34,408 nt of DNA from Enterovirga sp. Lineage in GTDB: Bacteria > Pseudomonadota > Alphaproteobacteria > Rhizobiales > Beijerinckiaceae. A program made the translations under genes and the position numbers. Positions within the stretch are counted from its first letter, which is position 1. Each line of letters begins with the position of its first letter. This document shows positions 17,101-25,102 of the stretch, piece by piece. The notes beneath the pieces were generated by a model, which made no database searches, had not been told where the DNA came from, and saw nothing but the letters and a program-made list of their open reading frames with translations. The stretch is from assembly GCF_028290205.1 (NCBI RefSeq), contig NZ_JAQGKF010000242.1, forward strand, positions 1-34,408. The letters are read 5' to 3'.

Positions 17101-17555
17101 GTCAGGCTGCCGTCCGCGCTCACCACGGCCCGGAGCTGGAGGTCGCGCAATTCCACCTCGCGGGCGGAGATGGCGCCCCGGAGCAGCGACCAGGGGTCGA
17201 GGCTCACCACGGCGTGGGGCGCCCGCAACACGGGGACGCCGCCCGGATCGCGGATCTCGAAGCCGGCGGCCCGCACGGCCGGCCGGAGGCCATGCAGTTC
17301 CAGCGCCGCGTCGCCCAGCGTCACCGACCAGCCCGGGCCGATGCGGGTGCGGAGCGCCTCGCTGACCCGGCTGGTCTGCCCGTTGAGCTGGACCGGGCCG
17401 GCAAGCAGCCGCAGGTAGCCGACCCCGGCAACCATCGCCACCAGCGCGACGAGCCCGGCCCCGACATAGAGGATCCCACGCAGCAGGCGGGCGACGCGCT
17501 CGCGCCGGGACGGCCGCACTGGCGCTCCCGAATCGGGCCTGGCGAGAGTTTCCAT
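14121..17555 (-). CDS. Large AsmA/YhdP-like protein (DUF3971 and AsmA C-terminal region)
   Basis: This 1144-residue protein has a short basic cytoplasmic N terminus, one membrane helix at about residues 25-48, and a long periplasmic part of repeated amphipathic beta strands. This is the layout of the AsmA/YhdP/TamB group, whose members are thought to form hydrophobic-groove bridges that move phospholipids towards the outer membrane. The C-terminal region (LDMGGTFVPAYLLNNAFSQLPLVGILLGG, split around 1070-1095, then GLIAVDFRVTGPISGPTLSVNPLTVVTPG) is the typical AsmA-like C-terminal block. The extreme C terminus is Pro/Arg/Ala-rich. The exact substrate is unknown. It is divergent from bcp with 127 bases between them and converges on tyrS. 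Confidence 0.88.
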   Translation of the reverse strand: METLARPDSGAPVRPSRRERVARLLRGILYVGAGLVALVAMVAGVGYLRLLAGPVQLNGQTSRVSEALRTRIGPGWSVTLGDAALELHGLRPAVRAAGFEIRDPGGVPVLRAPHAVVSLDPWSLLRGAISAREVELRDLQLRAVVSADGSLTFLTGEGDGAAPAAVAAPSAPAGSPLAVILASLLAPVVDPSGVVGALDRASVRGAQLTLVGPDGRERAVFRRLDLSLERAATGERQLALELVGPHGPWGVSGRVTGGKFRGVDLRFRQVPAADIALLAGLAAGAGGSDVLFSGGMTAGFLGTRLIAIEGGFESSAGSVQRGFGPPIRLDRLAGRASWNEEARRLNLSSLEISSEGTEVRLSGEMGPAPEGGWRVTLGGRDARFAGIKPTDKAFAVQEIAAEATIREGAVSLDRAVLRGQEVDIQASGKILPGPEGHQFEGVLEAQQTELRRLVRLWPDRLNPNLRRYLAERVGAGRLERLRLRSRLDAREFAQILTDAPLSDGAVDLAFAARDVELDVVDGLPPLRGVAIDGTASGTRTALRAASGRIETPDQRSLAFSEGSYVHDGMDKPDSQAQVGFAVTGGADALVSLLKSPALREAIAIDFDPDSVRGRVDIRVRLPLVPSRVPTLANMPLSVRATLSDIAADRLPGRERLENGAFTLSYEAGALTGRGEGKLGGVPATFDLAAAPGRPGELAIGLVLDEAARARRSLPVGPQLAGPVPVRIAVPLGGRRTGARVEADLGRAAIDGLIPGWTKAANRPGRLTFTASEGEGGATEIRDVSLEAGSVQIKGQARFAAAGALESADLQTFKLSPGDDLRAQFERAPNGPYRVGIKGNVGDARPVLRWVTSSSGKAGGRDDVELDLAVNILTGHNDEAMTGVAGKATIRGGDLRALQFTGRFRSALVEAQLAKRDAGAPVLSVRSGDAGATLRFLDVYRRMVGGRLSIEGRSGDGAQSGNVWIEEFGLRDEPALRSIVARAENPATTGGDQRGAPVARSDLDQVLFNRLSAEFKRSGSRIDLADVVIYGAQVGFNLSGFVDYGRERLDMGGTFVPAYLLNNAFSQLPLVGILLGGGATEGLIAVDFRVTGPISGPTLSVNPLTVVTPGILRKLFGWMLPDTAEETPAPPRTSRAPPARPRPAR

Positions 17556-17682
17556 CCAGCTCGCGAGAGGTTGTGCGGACTGCCGATCCGCCCTGGGCTA
17601 TAGACGCAGTCGAAGGTGCGGGCGAGCGGAAGCGTTCGGCCGACAGACCTACACTCCCCCAATCAGACGAAAGGAAGGCGTT

Positions 17683-18147
17683 ATGGCACTCGAGGTCGGG
17701 CAGGCGGCGCCACCCTTCACGCTGCCGGGAACCGCCGGGCGCGAGATCTCGCTTGGCGCACTGAAGGGCCGCAAGGTGGTGGTCTATTTCTACCCCAAGG
17801 ACGACACGAGCGGCTGCACCCGGCAGGCGCAGGATTTCAACGCGCTCAGGGCAGATTTCGCCGCGGCCGACACCGACATCGTTGGCATCTCGCCCGACAG
17901 CCCGGCCAGCAAGGCGAAGTTCGCGGGAAAATACGGGCTCGATCTCGCTCTCGCAGCGGACGAGCAGCGCGCAACGGTCGAGGCGTACGGCGTGTGGGTC
18001 GAGAAGAGCATGTACGGCCGCAAATACATGGGCGTCGAGCGCACGACCTTGCTGATCGACCGCGAGGGCCGCATCGCCCGCATCTGGCCGAAGGTGAAGG
18101 TGCCCGGGCATGCGGAGGAGGTTCTGGCTGCCGCGCGCGCCCTCTGA
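17683..18147 (+). CDS. bcp: Bcp/PrxQ-type thioredoxin-dependent peroxiredoxin
   Basis: This 154-residue cytoplasmic peroxiredoxin reduces hydrogen peroxide and organic hydroperoxides. The peroxidatic cysteine is Cys45 in PKDDTSGCTRQAQDF. It is the only cysteine in the protein: the nearby resolving cysteine found five residues later in many PrxQ proteins is glutamine here, so it should work as a 1-Cys type needing an external thiol. Other family features are YFYPKD (35-40), GISPDSPASKAKFAGKY and the GVERTTLLIDREG strand. A strong AAAGGAAGG ribosome binding site precedes the ATG. It is followed in the same direction by the M23 peptidase gene after 64 bases. Confidence 0.95.
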   Translation: MALEVGQAAPPFTLPGTAGREISLGALKGRKVVVYFYPKDDTSGCTRQAQDFNALRADFAAADTDIVGISPDSPASKAKFAGKYGLDLALAADEQRATVEAYGVWVEKSMYGRKYMGVERTTLLIDREGRIARIWPKVKVPGHAEEVLAAARAL

Positions 18148-18211
18148 GCGCCGCCCGTTCGGGCTTCCTTAACGCTAACAGGGTGTGATCGGGCCTCCCC
18201 AGGACGGCCCC

Positions 18212-19465
18212 ATGCCGCAGCACCTCACTCCGCCCCGCCTCGGCCGCCAGTCAGACCGCATCGTGCTGCGCCGGCGGACGCTGCTCTGCACCGGCGCGCT
18301 GGCCGGGCTGGCCTTCGCCTGGGCCGGTGCCGCCACCTGGTACATCGCCTCCCGCGACGAGATCGCAACCCGGTTCTTCGCCCGACAGACCGAGCTGCGC
18401 TACGGCTACGAGGACCGGATCGCCAATCTCAAGGCGCGGCTCGAGCGCGAGATCACGCACGGGCTCGTCGAGCGGAACGGCTTCGCGGCCCGGGCGGAGG
18501 CGCTGGCCCGTCGCCAGAGCGAGATCGAGGCGCGCCAGATCTGGCTTGCGGGCGTGGCCGAACGGCTGCTCGGCCGCGACGCAACGCTGCAGGCCCGTTC
18601 GGCGCCGCTGCCTGCCCCGGCCGAGCCGGCACCGACGCCGCTTCCGAGCGCCGGCGGCAAACCCGTGCCGCTGATGGAGCCGGTGCAGCTGCGTGGCACC
18701 GGTGAGGTGCCGGGCCAGGCCACCCTCGACCGTCCGGCGGACCGTTTGACCGCGGTTGCACGCTCGCTGGAGCGCGGCTCCGAGGCGGCGGTGCGCCTCG
18801 CCGACCTGTTCCGCCGCGCCGCAGAGGGCCGAGCGGAGCAGATCCGAGCCGCCCTCGACGGCACCGGCCTCGAAACGAGCCGCCGGGTGGCCGGGCCCGA
18901 CGAGCCCGGCACGGGCGGGCCTTTGGTGGCCCCGCCCTCGGGCTTCGACGGGCCGCTCTTTGCCGGGGTGATGACGTCGACGCTCGACAGCTTTGCGGAG
19001 CTGCGGCGGCTCCAGGCCGCCGTGCGCTCGCTGCCCCTCGGCCTGCCTGTGCCGGGCAGCGATGCGACGAGCGGGTTCGGCTACCGGGTCGATCCATTCA
19101 CCCGCATGCCGGCCCTTCATACGGGGCTCGATTTCCGGGCCGAGACCGGCGACCCCGTCCGGGTGACCGCGCCCGGGACGGTGGTGGTCTCGGATTGGGC
19201 GACCGGCTACGGCAACCTCGTGGAAGTGGATCACGGCCGCGGGGTGACCACTCGCTACGGCCATCTCTCCTCGATCGCCGTGCAGACCGGGACCGCCGTG
19301 GAGGCCGGGCAGGTCGTGGGCCGGGTCGGCTCGACCGGACGCTCGACCGGGCCTCACCTGCATTACGAGGTCCGGATCGGGGGTGAACCGGTCGACCCGT
19401 CGCGCTTTCTCCGGGCGGGCCGCCTCGTCGGGGCGACCGCCAGAGAGGGCGTCGTGAGCCGCTGA
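18212..19465 (+). CDS. Membrane-anchored M23 (LytM-type) peptidase
   Basis: This 417-residue protein has an N-terminal membrane helix (about 24-45), a charged coiled-coil region (about 58-120), a variable Pro/Ala linker, and a C-terminal LytM domain (about 285-405). The zinc ligands are visible as His303 and Asp307 (HTGLD) and His384 in the HLH motif at 382-384 (GPHLHYEV). All catalytic residues are present, so it is probably an active peptidoglycan endopeptidase in the periplasm rather than an EnvC/NlpD-type activator, although the coiled coil is reminiscent of activators. The ATG at 18212 follows AGGACGG; a GTG nine codons upstream is an alternative. The gene converges on prfB. Confidence 0.9.
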   Translation: MPQHLTPPRLGRQSDRIVLRRRTLLCTGALAGLAFAWAGAATWYIASRDEIATRFFARQTELRYGYEDRIANLKARLEREITHGLVERNGFAARAEALARRQSEIEARQIWLAGVAERLLGRDATLQARSAPLPAPAEPAPTPLPSAGGKPVPLMEPVQLRGTGEVPGQATLDRPADRLTAVARSLERGSEAAVRLADLFRRAAEGRAEQIRAALDGTGLETSRRVAGPDEPGTGGPLVAPPSGFDGPLFAGVMTSTLDSFAELRRLQAAVRSLPLGLPVPGSDATSGFGYRVDPFTRMPALHTGLDFRAETGDPVRVTAPGTVVVSDWATGYGNLVEVDHGRGVTTRYGHLSSIAVQTGTAVEAGQVVGRVGSTGRSTGPHLHYEVRIGGEPVDPSRFLRAGRLVGATAREGVVSR

Positions 19466-19495
19466 GAGCGGCGGGGTCCGGCTGCCGCCGGAGGG

Positions 19496-20624
19496 CTAGT
19501 CGATGTCCTCGACGCCCTCGGCGCCGCCATAGACGCGCTGCGCGAGCGCCGCCTCCATGAACGGGTCCAGCTCTCCGTCCAGCACGTCGCCGGGGCTGGT
19601 CGAGGTGGTGCCGGTCCGGAGGTCCTTCACGAGCTGATACGGCTGCAGGACGTAGGAGCGGATCTGGTGGCCCCAGCCGATATCGGTCTTGGCAGCCTGT
19701 TCCGCGCTGGCCTTCTCCTCGCGCCGCTTCAGCTCGGCCTCGTAGAGGCGGGCGCGCAGCATGTTCCAGGCGGTCGCCCTGTTCTTGTGCTGCGAGCGCT
19801 CCTGCTGGCAGGCGACCACGATGCCCGAGGGGATATGCGTGATCCGGACAGCGGAATCGGTGGTGTTGACGTGCTGACCGCCGGCGCCTGACGACCGGTA
19901 GGTGTCGATCCGGCAGTCGCTCTCCTTGACGTCGATCTGGATGCGGTCGTCGACGACCGGGTAAACCCAGACGGAGGCGAAGCTGGTGTGCCGGCGCGCG
20001 TTCGAATCGAACGGCGAGATCCGGACCAGGCGGTGCACGCCGGATTCGGTCTTGGCCCAGCCATAGGCGTTGTGCCCCTTCAGAAGCAGGGTGGCGCCCT
20101 TGATGCCGGCCTCCTCCCCGTCCTGCTGCTCGATCAGTTCGACCTTGAAGCCGCGCCGCTCGCCCCAGCGGGCGTACATGCGGGCGAGCATCTGCGCCCA
20201 GTCCTGACTTTCCGTGCCGCCGGCACCGGAATGGACCTCGAGATAGGTGTCGTTGGAATCGGCCTCGCCGGCGAGCAGCGTCTCCACCTGGCGGCGCGCC
20301 GCCTCGGCCTGAGCGCGGCGGATCGACTCCTCGCCCTCAGTCACGCTGTCCTGGTCGCCCTCGGCCTCGCCGAGCTCGATCAACGTGATGCCGTCCTCGA
20401 TCTCGCGCTCGATCTGCCGGATGGCGGCGACCTGCTCGTCGAGCCCGTTGCGCTCCCGCATCACTTTCTGGGCGGCCTCCGGGTCGTTCCAGAGGTCAGG
20501 ATCCTCAGACCGGGCCGTCAGCTCGCCGAGGCGTCGCTCTACCGTTTCCCAGTCAAAGATGCCTCCTCAGCAATCCCAAGGATTGCTTGGCGGCTTCGAG
20601 CAGCGACGTGATTTCGGCGCGCAT
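19496..20624 (-). CDS. prfB: Peptide chain release factor 2, with programmed +1 frameshift
   Basis: RF2 recognises UAA and UGA stops and releases the peptide. Translation starts at the ATG at 20622-20624 and reads 23 codons to an in-frame TGA at 20553-20555. A +1 shift there enters the main frame at GAC (20552-20554) and yields a product of about 375 residues. The tryptophan after the shift, DWETVERRLGEL, matches RF2 proteins. The peptidyl-hydrolysis motif GGQ is in SSGAGGQHVNTTDSAV, and the region RISPFDSNARRHTSFASVWVYP precedes it. An SPF-type stop-recognition tripeptide is visible as SPF in that block. An uninterrupted frame beginning at 20464 would miss the N terminus. The gene lies 93 bases after mrcA transcription would end at a strong hairpin. 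Confidence 0.96.
20552..20567 (-). promoter_or_regulatory. prfB: RF2 autoregulatory +1 frameshift site
   Basis: The minus strand reads AGGAGGCATCTTTGAC. This is an internal Shine-Dalgarno (20562-20567), three bases, then the slippery CTT followed by the UGA stop and C. The spacing is identical to the E. coli site, and the SD hexamer is even closer to consensus. When RF2 is scarce the ribosome pauses at UGA and slips +1, so RF2 controls its own synthesis. Confidence 0.95.
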
Positions 20625-20681
20625 GATTCGCGGTTCAGTGGAGGGAGGGCGTGAGATAGGGGGCGGCGGGCACCCTGTAAA

Positions 20682-20707
20682 CCGGCGGCCCCGGGCTGGG
20701 CCGCCGG
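20682..20707 (-). terminator. Strong hairpin between mrcA and prfB
   Basis: CCGGCGGCCC (20682-20691) and GGGCCGCCGG (20698-20707) pair perfectly over ten bases with a six-base loop. It lies only ten bases downstream... on the mrcA side its far arm begins 11 bases after the mrcA stop, and on the minus strand it is followed by TTTACA. The position and short T-run suggest an intrinsic terminator for mrcA, although the lack of a longer T-run leaves doubt. prfB starts upstream on the same strand, so this hairpin lies beyond the prfB start and would act on transcripts coming from mrcA. Confidence 0.6.
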
Positions 20708-20717
20708 GAGTGGGCGC

Positions 20718-23126
20718 CTACCAGAGGCCTCCGCCCGCTCCCACCGCGCGCTCGGCCTCGGGCGAGGCGCCGCCGGTCGAGACGACCGAATAGCTGTCGG
20801 GAGGCGCCGTGCCCGGCTTGAAGGCCTCCAGGATCGTGCCCCCGCCCTCGCCGCTCGCGCGCATTCCGCTGGCCAGCGAGACCCGGATCAGCTTGATGCC
20901 CGGCGGCACGCGGAAGGGCGTCGGCGGCTTGTCGGCGAGCGCCTGCTTCATGAACTCGCCGAAGATCGGAGCCGCGTAGGTTCCGGCCTGCGCGTTGGCG
21001 CCGAGCGAGCGCGGCTTGTCGTAGCCGAGATAGAGGCCGACCGCGAGATCGGGCGAAAAGCCCACGAACCAGAGGTCCTTGGCGTCATTGGTCGTCCCGG
21101 TCTTGCCGGCCATCGGCTTGTTGTCGACCATGGGCCGGATCCGGGCCGCCGTCCCGCGCAGCACCACGCCTTCCAGGATGGAGACCATCTGGTAGGCGGT
21201 GAGCGGGTCCAGCACCTGCTCGCGCTTGTCGATCAGGTTTGGCTCGTCCTGGCCGGTCCAGGCCTCGGCCGCGCAGCCGATGCATTCGCGATCGTCGTGC
21301 CGGTACACGGTGACGCCGGTCCGGTCCTGGATGCGGTCGATCAGCGTCGGCCGGATGCGGCGGCCGCCATTGGCCAGCATCGAATAGGCCGCCACCATGC
21401 GCATCACCGTGGTCTCGCCGGCGCCGAGCGACATCGGCAGCAGCGGCAGCAGCTCGTCGTAGACGCCGAAGCGGCGCGCGTATTCGGCGACCAGCGGCAT
21501 CCCGAGCTCGCGGGCCAGCCGCACCGTCATGAGGTTCTTGGAATACTGGATGCCGTAGCGCAGCGTATGCGGGCCGGTGGCCTCCCCGCCGAAGTTTTTA
21601 GGGGTCCAGAGTTCCTGCCCGCCGCCCGGATCGACCGTGATCGGCATGTCCTCGATGATCGAGGACGGGGTGTAGCCGTTGTCGAGCGCAGCCGCGTAGA
21701 CGATCGGCTTGAAGGAGGATCCCGGCTGGCGCATCGCCTGCGTGGCCCGGTTGAACTCGCTCTGGTCGTAGGAGAACCCGCCGACCATGGCGTGCACGCG
21801 GCCCGTATGGGGATCCATCGCCACAAGACCGCCCGACACCTCCGGAAGCTGGCGCAGCCGGAACATGCCGGGCTTGCCGGCCAGCGGCTCGACATAGATC
21901 ACGTCGCCCGTCTGCAGCGTGCCGGCCGCGCGGCCCAGGCCCTCGGGCGCGATCTGGCCGAGTTCCCGCTCGCGCACCACGACGCCGCTCGCCTCGCGCT
22001 TCGGCTGGAGGCCGATCCGCACGGCGCCTCCCGAACGTTCGAGTGCGACCGCGAGCCGCCACGGCTGGACGTCGGCGAGGGCCGGCACTTCGGCCAACGC
22101 CAGGCCCCATTCGCGGCCGGCGAGGTTGAGATTGCCCTGCGGGCCGCGCCAGCCGGTCGCCTCGTCGAACCGAATCAGCCCGTCGACCAGCGCCTTGCGG
22201 GCGATCGCCTGAAGCTTGGGGTCGAGCGTCGCCCGCACCGACAGGCCGCCCTCGTACAGCGCCTTTTCGCCGTAGCGGTCGCCGAGCTCGCGCCTGACCT
22301 CTTCGGCGAAGAAGCCGGACGCGATCATGTTGGGCGAGTGCATGCGCGAGTTGATGCCGAGGGGCTGCGCCCTCGCCTTCTCGCCCTCCTCCTTGGAGAT
22401 GATGCCGTTTGCGACCATCAGGGTCAGGATTTCGTTGCGGCGGCTGATCGCCTCGGCCGTCTTCCGGAAGGGGTGGTAGTTGTTCGGCCCCTTCGGCAGC
22501 GCGGCCAGATAGGCCGCCTCGGCCGGCGTCAGCTCGTGCACGGACTTGTTGAAATATTCCAAGGCCGCCGCTGCCACGCCGTGCACATTGCGGCCGGGCA
22601 CCAGCGTGCCGAGGAAGATCTCGTTCAGATAGAGCTCGAGGATGCGGTCCTTGGAGAAGGCCGCCTCGATGCGCAGCGCGAGCAGGGCCTCCTTGGCCTT
22701 CCGCTCGAGCGTCTGCTCGTTGGACAGAAGGAAGTTCTTGGCGACCTGCTGGGTGATGGTGGACGCGCCTTGGCGGCGGCCGGACCGGAAGTTGTTCAGC
22801 GCCGCCCGCACGATCCCTTCCGGATCGATGCCGCTATGCCGGTAGAAGTTCTTGTCCTCGGCGGACAGGAAGGCACCCGTGACCAGCTTCGGCACGGCCT
22901 GGATGGGCAGGTAGAGCCGCCGCTCGCGCGCATATTCGGCCAGCAGGCTGCCGTCGGCCGCGTGCACGCGCGTCGTGACCGGCGGCTCGTAGTTGGACAG
23001 GGCCGCGTGGTCCGGCAGACCCTGGCTGAACTTCCAGAAATAGTAGCCGCCCGCCGCGCCGGCGAGCAGGAACGCGATCGCGCCAACCGAGAACAGGAAG
23101 CCGAAGAACCGAAGGATGAACCGCAT
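20718..23126 (-). CDS. mrcA: Penicillin-binding protein 1A (bifunctional)
   Basis: This 802-residue class A PBP polymerises glycan chains and cross-links peptides. It has an N-terminal membrane helix (about 10-32), a GT51 glycosyltransferase domain (about 55-230) with catalytic Glu90 in SAEDKNFYRHSG and the QQVAKNFLLS and LELYLNEIFLG motifs, an inserted OB-like region (about 300-430), and a transpeptidase domain. The active-site motifs are SSFK with Ser470 and Lys473, SKN at 529-531 and KTGT at 675-678. The C terminus is a short disordered Gly/Ser/Pro-rich tail. A CIGC pair (Cys615, Cys618) lies in a surface loop of the transpeptidase part. The ATG at 23126 was preferred over a GTG five codons upstream. 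It follows the amidase gene in the same direction. Confidence 0.96.
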   Translation of the reverse strand: MRFILRFFGFLFSVGAIAFLLAGAAGGYYFWKFSQGLPDHAALSNYEPPVTTRVHAADGSLLAEYARERRLYLPIQAVPKLVTGAFLSAEDKNFYRHSGIDPEGIVRAALNNFRSGRRQGASTITQQVAKNFLLSNEQTLERKAKEALLALRIEAAFSKDRILELYLNEIFLGTLVPGRNVHGVAAAALEYFNKSVHELTPAEAAYLAALPKGPNNYHPFRKTAEAISRRNEILTLMVANGIISKEEGEKARAQPLGINSRMHSPNMIASGFFAEEVRRELGDRYGEKALYEGGLSVRATLDPKLQAIARKALVDGLIRFDEATGWRGPQGNLNLAGREWGLALAEVPALADVQPWRLAVALERSGGAVRIGLQPKREASGVVVRERELGQIAPEGLGRAAGTLQTGDVIYVEPLAGKPGMFRLRQLPEVSGGLVAMDPHTGRVHAMVGGFSYDQSEFNRATQAMRQPGSSFKPIVYAAALDNGYTPSSIIEDMPITVDPGGGQELWTPKNFGGEATGPHTLRYGIQYSKNLMTVRLARELGMPLVAEYARRFGVYDELLPLLPMSLGAGETTVMRMVAAYSMLANGGRRIRPTLIDRIQDRTGVTVYRHDDRECIGCAAEAWTGQDEPNLIDKREQVLDPLTAYQMVSILEGVVLRGTAARIRPMVDNKPMAGKTGTTNDAKDLWFVGFSPDLAVGLYLGYDKPRSLGANAQAGTYAAPIFGEFMKQALADKPPTPFRVPPGIKLIRVSLASGMRASGEGGGTILEAFKPGTAPPDSYSVVSTGGASPEAERAVGAGGGLW

Positions 23127-23241
23127 CCGCTCCACTTCCACCTGATCAGCCGGTCAGGCCGACTCGCCCGGCGCCCAGCTCCGAGAGCGGGCAGGCGCAC
23201 TTCCCGGCCCCTTGGCCCGGCCGGGCTCATGAGCACGGTTT

Positions 23242-24465
23242 CTATGGTAAGATTGCGGCGGCAGCCCCCCGAAGCCGGGCGCCGAAGAACCGTTCCACCG
23301 CTCCCGCCATAGCGGCCGCGGTGTGCCGGCGCCAGTCATCCGACAGCAACAGGTTGGCGTCCTTGGCGTTGGACAGGTAGCCGAGTTCGACCAGCACGGA
23401 GGTCATGTCGGGGGCGCGCAGCACGCGAAAGCCGGCCTCGCGATGGGGGTGGGCGCTGAAGCCCAGCACAGGGCGGAGCTCGCCGTGAAGCAGGTTGGCA
23501 AAGCGGTGGGACAGGCCGCGCGTCTCCCGCAGCGTGAGTTGGTGGAGGATGTCAGCGATCCCCGCCTGGACCTCCGGCGGCGCGACCCCGCCGGCCAGGT
23601 CGGCCGCGTTCTCGCGCTCGGCGAGCCGGGCCGATTCGAGGTCGGTCGCCTGTTCGGCGCCCGTATAAATCGTGGCCCCGCGGATCGCGGCACTTCCGAT
23701 CGAATCCCCGTGGATGGAGACGAAGAGGTCCGCGCCAGCATTGCGGGCGAGGCGCACGCGCTCGTCCAGCGGCACGAAGCTGTCGCCGTCGCGGGTCATC
23801 ATCACCCGGAAGCGCCCGGACGCGAGCAGGCGATCCCGCAGCGTCAGGGCGAAGGCGAGCACGATGTCCTTCTCCAGGGCCCCGGTCGTCGCGACGGCGC
23901 CCGAATCAGTGCCGCCGTGGCCGGGGTCGAGGGCGACCAGAGGGCGGCTGTCCCCGCCCGGGCCGTCTCCCAGCGATCCTGTCGTGAGAGGATCGCGGTC
24001 GTCGCGGCCGAGGGCGACCGTTTGGCGGAAGCTCGGCCGATCGATCTTCACCAGTTCGACCACGAGCCGGTGCAGCCCCGCCTCCGGTTCGCCGACTGTC
24101 TCGATTCGGGCGATGCGGGCGGGCTCGGCGAGGTCGAGGACGATTCGGGCGCGGCCCGGCGCGATCACGCCGGCTCTGAGCCCCGACACCACGCCCAGCC
24201 GCTCGCTGGCCGGTCTGACCTGCACGTTGACGTCGCCGAGGTCGATGATGGCCCGGTCGGGCCTCTCGAGCACGAAGCCTCGGGCCTGAACGGCGCGCGA
24301 GAGCTTCACGGTCAGGCGTGTCCGGCCGTCCTCGACGGAGAGGGCGACCCCGACCGCGACGGCCGGCGGCTCCGGCGGAATCGCAGCCGGGCTGGGCCGC
24401 GCGAAACAGGCCAGCGCGAGAAAAAGGGTTGCGAGTCTCAGCATCTCGAGCCGAAGCGACCCCAT
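23242..24465 (-). CDS. amiC: AmiC-type N-acetylmuramoyl-L-alanine amidase
   Basis: This 407-residue zinc amidase cleaves the bond between MurNAc and the stem peptide, usually for daughter-cell separation. It has a signal peptide (hydrophobic core about 8-22), an AMIN domain (about 36-140) that directs such enzymes to the septum or peptidoglycan, a short linker, and an Amidase_3 domain from about 175. Zinc and catalytic residues are His183 (DPGHGG), Glu198 (ALEKD), His252 (SIHGDS) and Glu360 (VELGYLSN). The start shown is the first ATG; the ATG eight codons in (24444) would also leave a good signal peptide. It lies 115 bases upstream of mrcA on the same strand, which suggests a two-gene peptidoglycan unit. 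Confidence 0.94.
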   Translation of the reverse strand: MGSLRLEMLRLATLFLALACFARPSPAAIPPEPPAVAVGVALSVEDGRTRLTVKLSRAVQARGFVLERPDRAIIDLGDVNVQVRPASERLGVVSGLRAGVIAPGRARIVLDLAEPARIARIETVGEPEAGLHRLVVELVKIDRPSFRQTVALGRDDRDPLTTGSLGDGPGGDSRPLVALDPGHGGTDSGAVATTGALEKDIVLAFALTLRDRLLASGRFRVMMTRDGDSFVPLDERVRLARNAGADLFVSIHGDSIGSAAIRGATIYTGAEQATDLESARLAERENAADLAGGVAPPEVQAGIADILHQLTLRETRGLSHRFANLLHGELRPVLGFSAHPHREAGFRVLRAPDMTSVLVELGYLSNAKDANLLLSDDWRRHTAAAMAGAVERFFGARLRGAAAAILP

Positions 24466-25102
24466 CCTGCCCGCGAGCCGAGCGGCCCGACGGTCCGAAG
24501 CTGACTAGGCGGCCCATGGTTAACGGGCGCTTGCAGACCGGGGCGGCCGCCCACCGCGCCCCGGGCCGAACCGGCCCCTCGCGCGGCTCTTTCACGAGGG
24601 CGGGCCGCACGATTTGCGCCACGGCGACGCTTTCTCTTGTCAAAGCCTGCATCCCGGCCTTAATGAGCTTGACTTCGTTTCGGCCACGGCCGTGTTCCTC
24701 GCGTCGGCGCCCACCTCCCGGAGGTGTTGCGCGCCCGCTCGACGCTTATCCGACCGACCCGAAGTCGCGGCGGGCACCCTGCCGTTCAGCCGACTGGCGG
24801 CTTCGCCGCCCGTCTTCCGGAAGGACGTCCATGGACGCAGTCACGGGATCGGCATTGCTGACCGTTGCGGCGCCCCCGTGCCGTCCCGCACTCATGCCCT
24901 GCACGGAACGCCGATACCTTCCGATCCGGATCGGTTCTGCCACGCCCGTGCGTGACATCACCCGCGTCTTGCGGCGCTCCCCTCACATTCGCCGGTTCCA
25001 GCCACCACGGCCCAAGGCCGCTCCCAGCCCGGCTCCGCCGGGCCGTTCGGCATGCGCCAGCCCCGAGCCGGGCACCGGCGGGCTCACTCTCGAGAGTTCT
25101 CC
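24466..25102. promoter_or_regulatory. Long intergenic region: amidase promoter side and rne leader
   Basis: These 637 bases separate the divergent amidase gene and rne and hold no convincing gene. A promoter-like pair is present at 24637-24665. Between it and the rne start are two adjacent stem-loops: GGCGGC/GCCGCC at 24796-24810, and CGTCTT/AGGACG around 24811-24827. rne genes in other bacteria often have long structured leaders through which RNase E limits its own mRNA. The length and hairpins here would fit such a leader, but the sequence is not similar to a leader I know. Confidence 0.4.
24637..24665 (+). promoter_or_regulatory. Candidate rne promoter
   Basis: TTGTCA (24637-24642) and TTAATG (24660-24665) are separated by 17 bases on the plus strand, in a locally less GC-rich stretch. 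Starting here would give a leader of about 430 nt before rne. This is pattern evidence only. Confidence 0.4.

Noticed and set aside
17599-17604. TATAGA as a -10 box for bcp
   Set aside because: No acceptable -35 hexamer lies at 16-18 bases spacing.
19469-19490. CGGCGG/CCGCCG hairpin between the M23 peptidase gene and prfB
   Set aside because: The stem is six pairs with a ten-base loop and no T-run; such pairs are frequent by chance at this GC content.
23203-23225. CCCGGCC/GGCCGGG hairpin between the amidase gene and mrcA
   Set aside because: It has a nine-base loop and no T-run, and the two genes plausibly share a transcript, so I did not call a terminator.
24614-24955. 113-codon frame in the region upstream of rne
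   Set aside because: Composition is not protein-like, there is no ribosome binding site, and it overlaps the likely rne leader.
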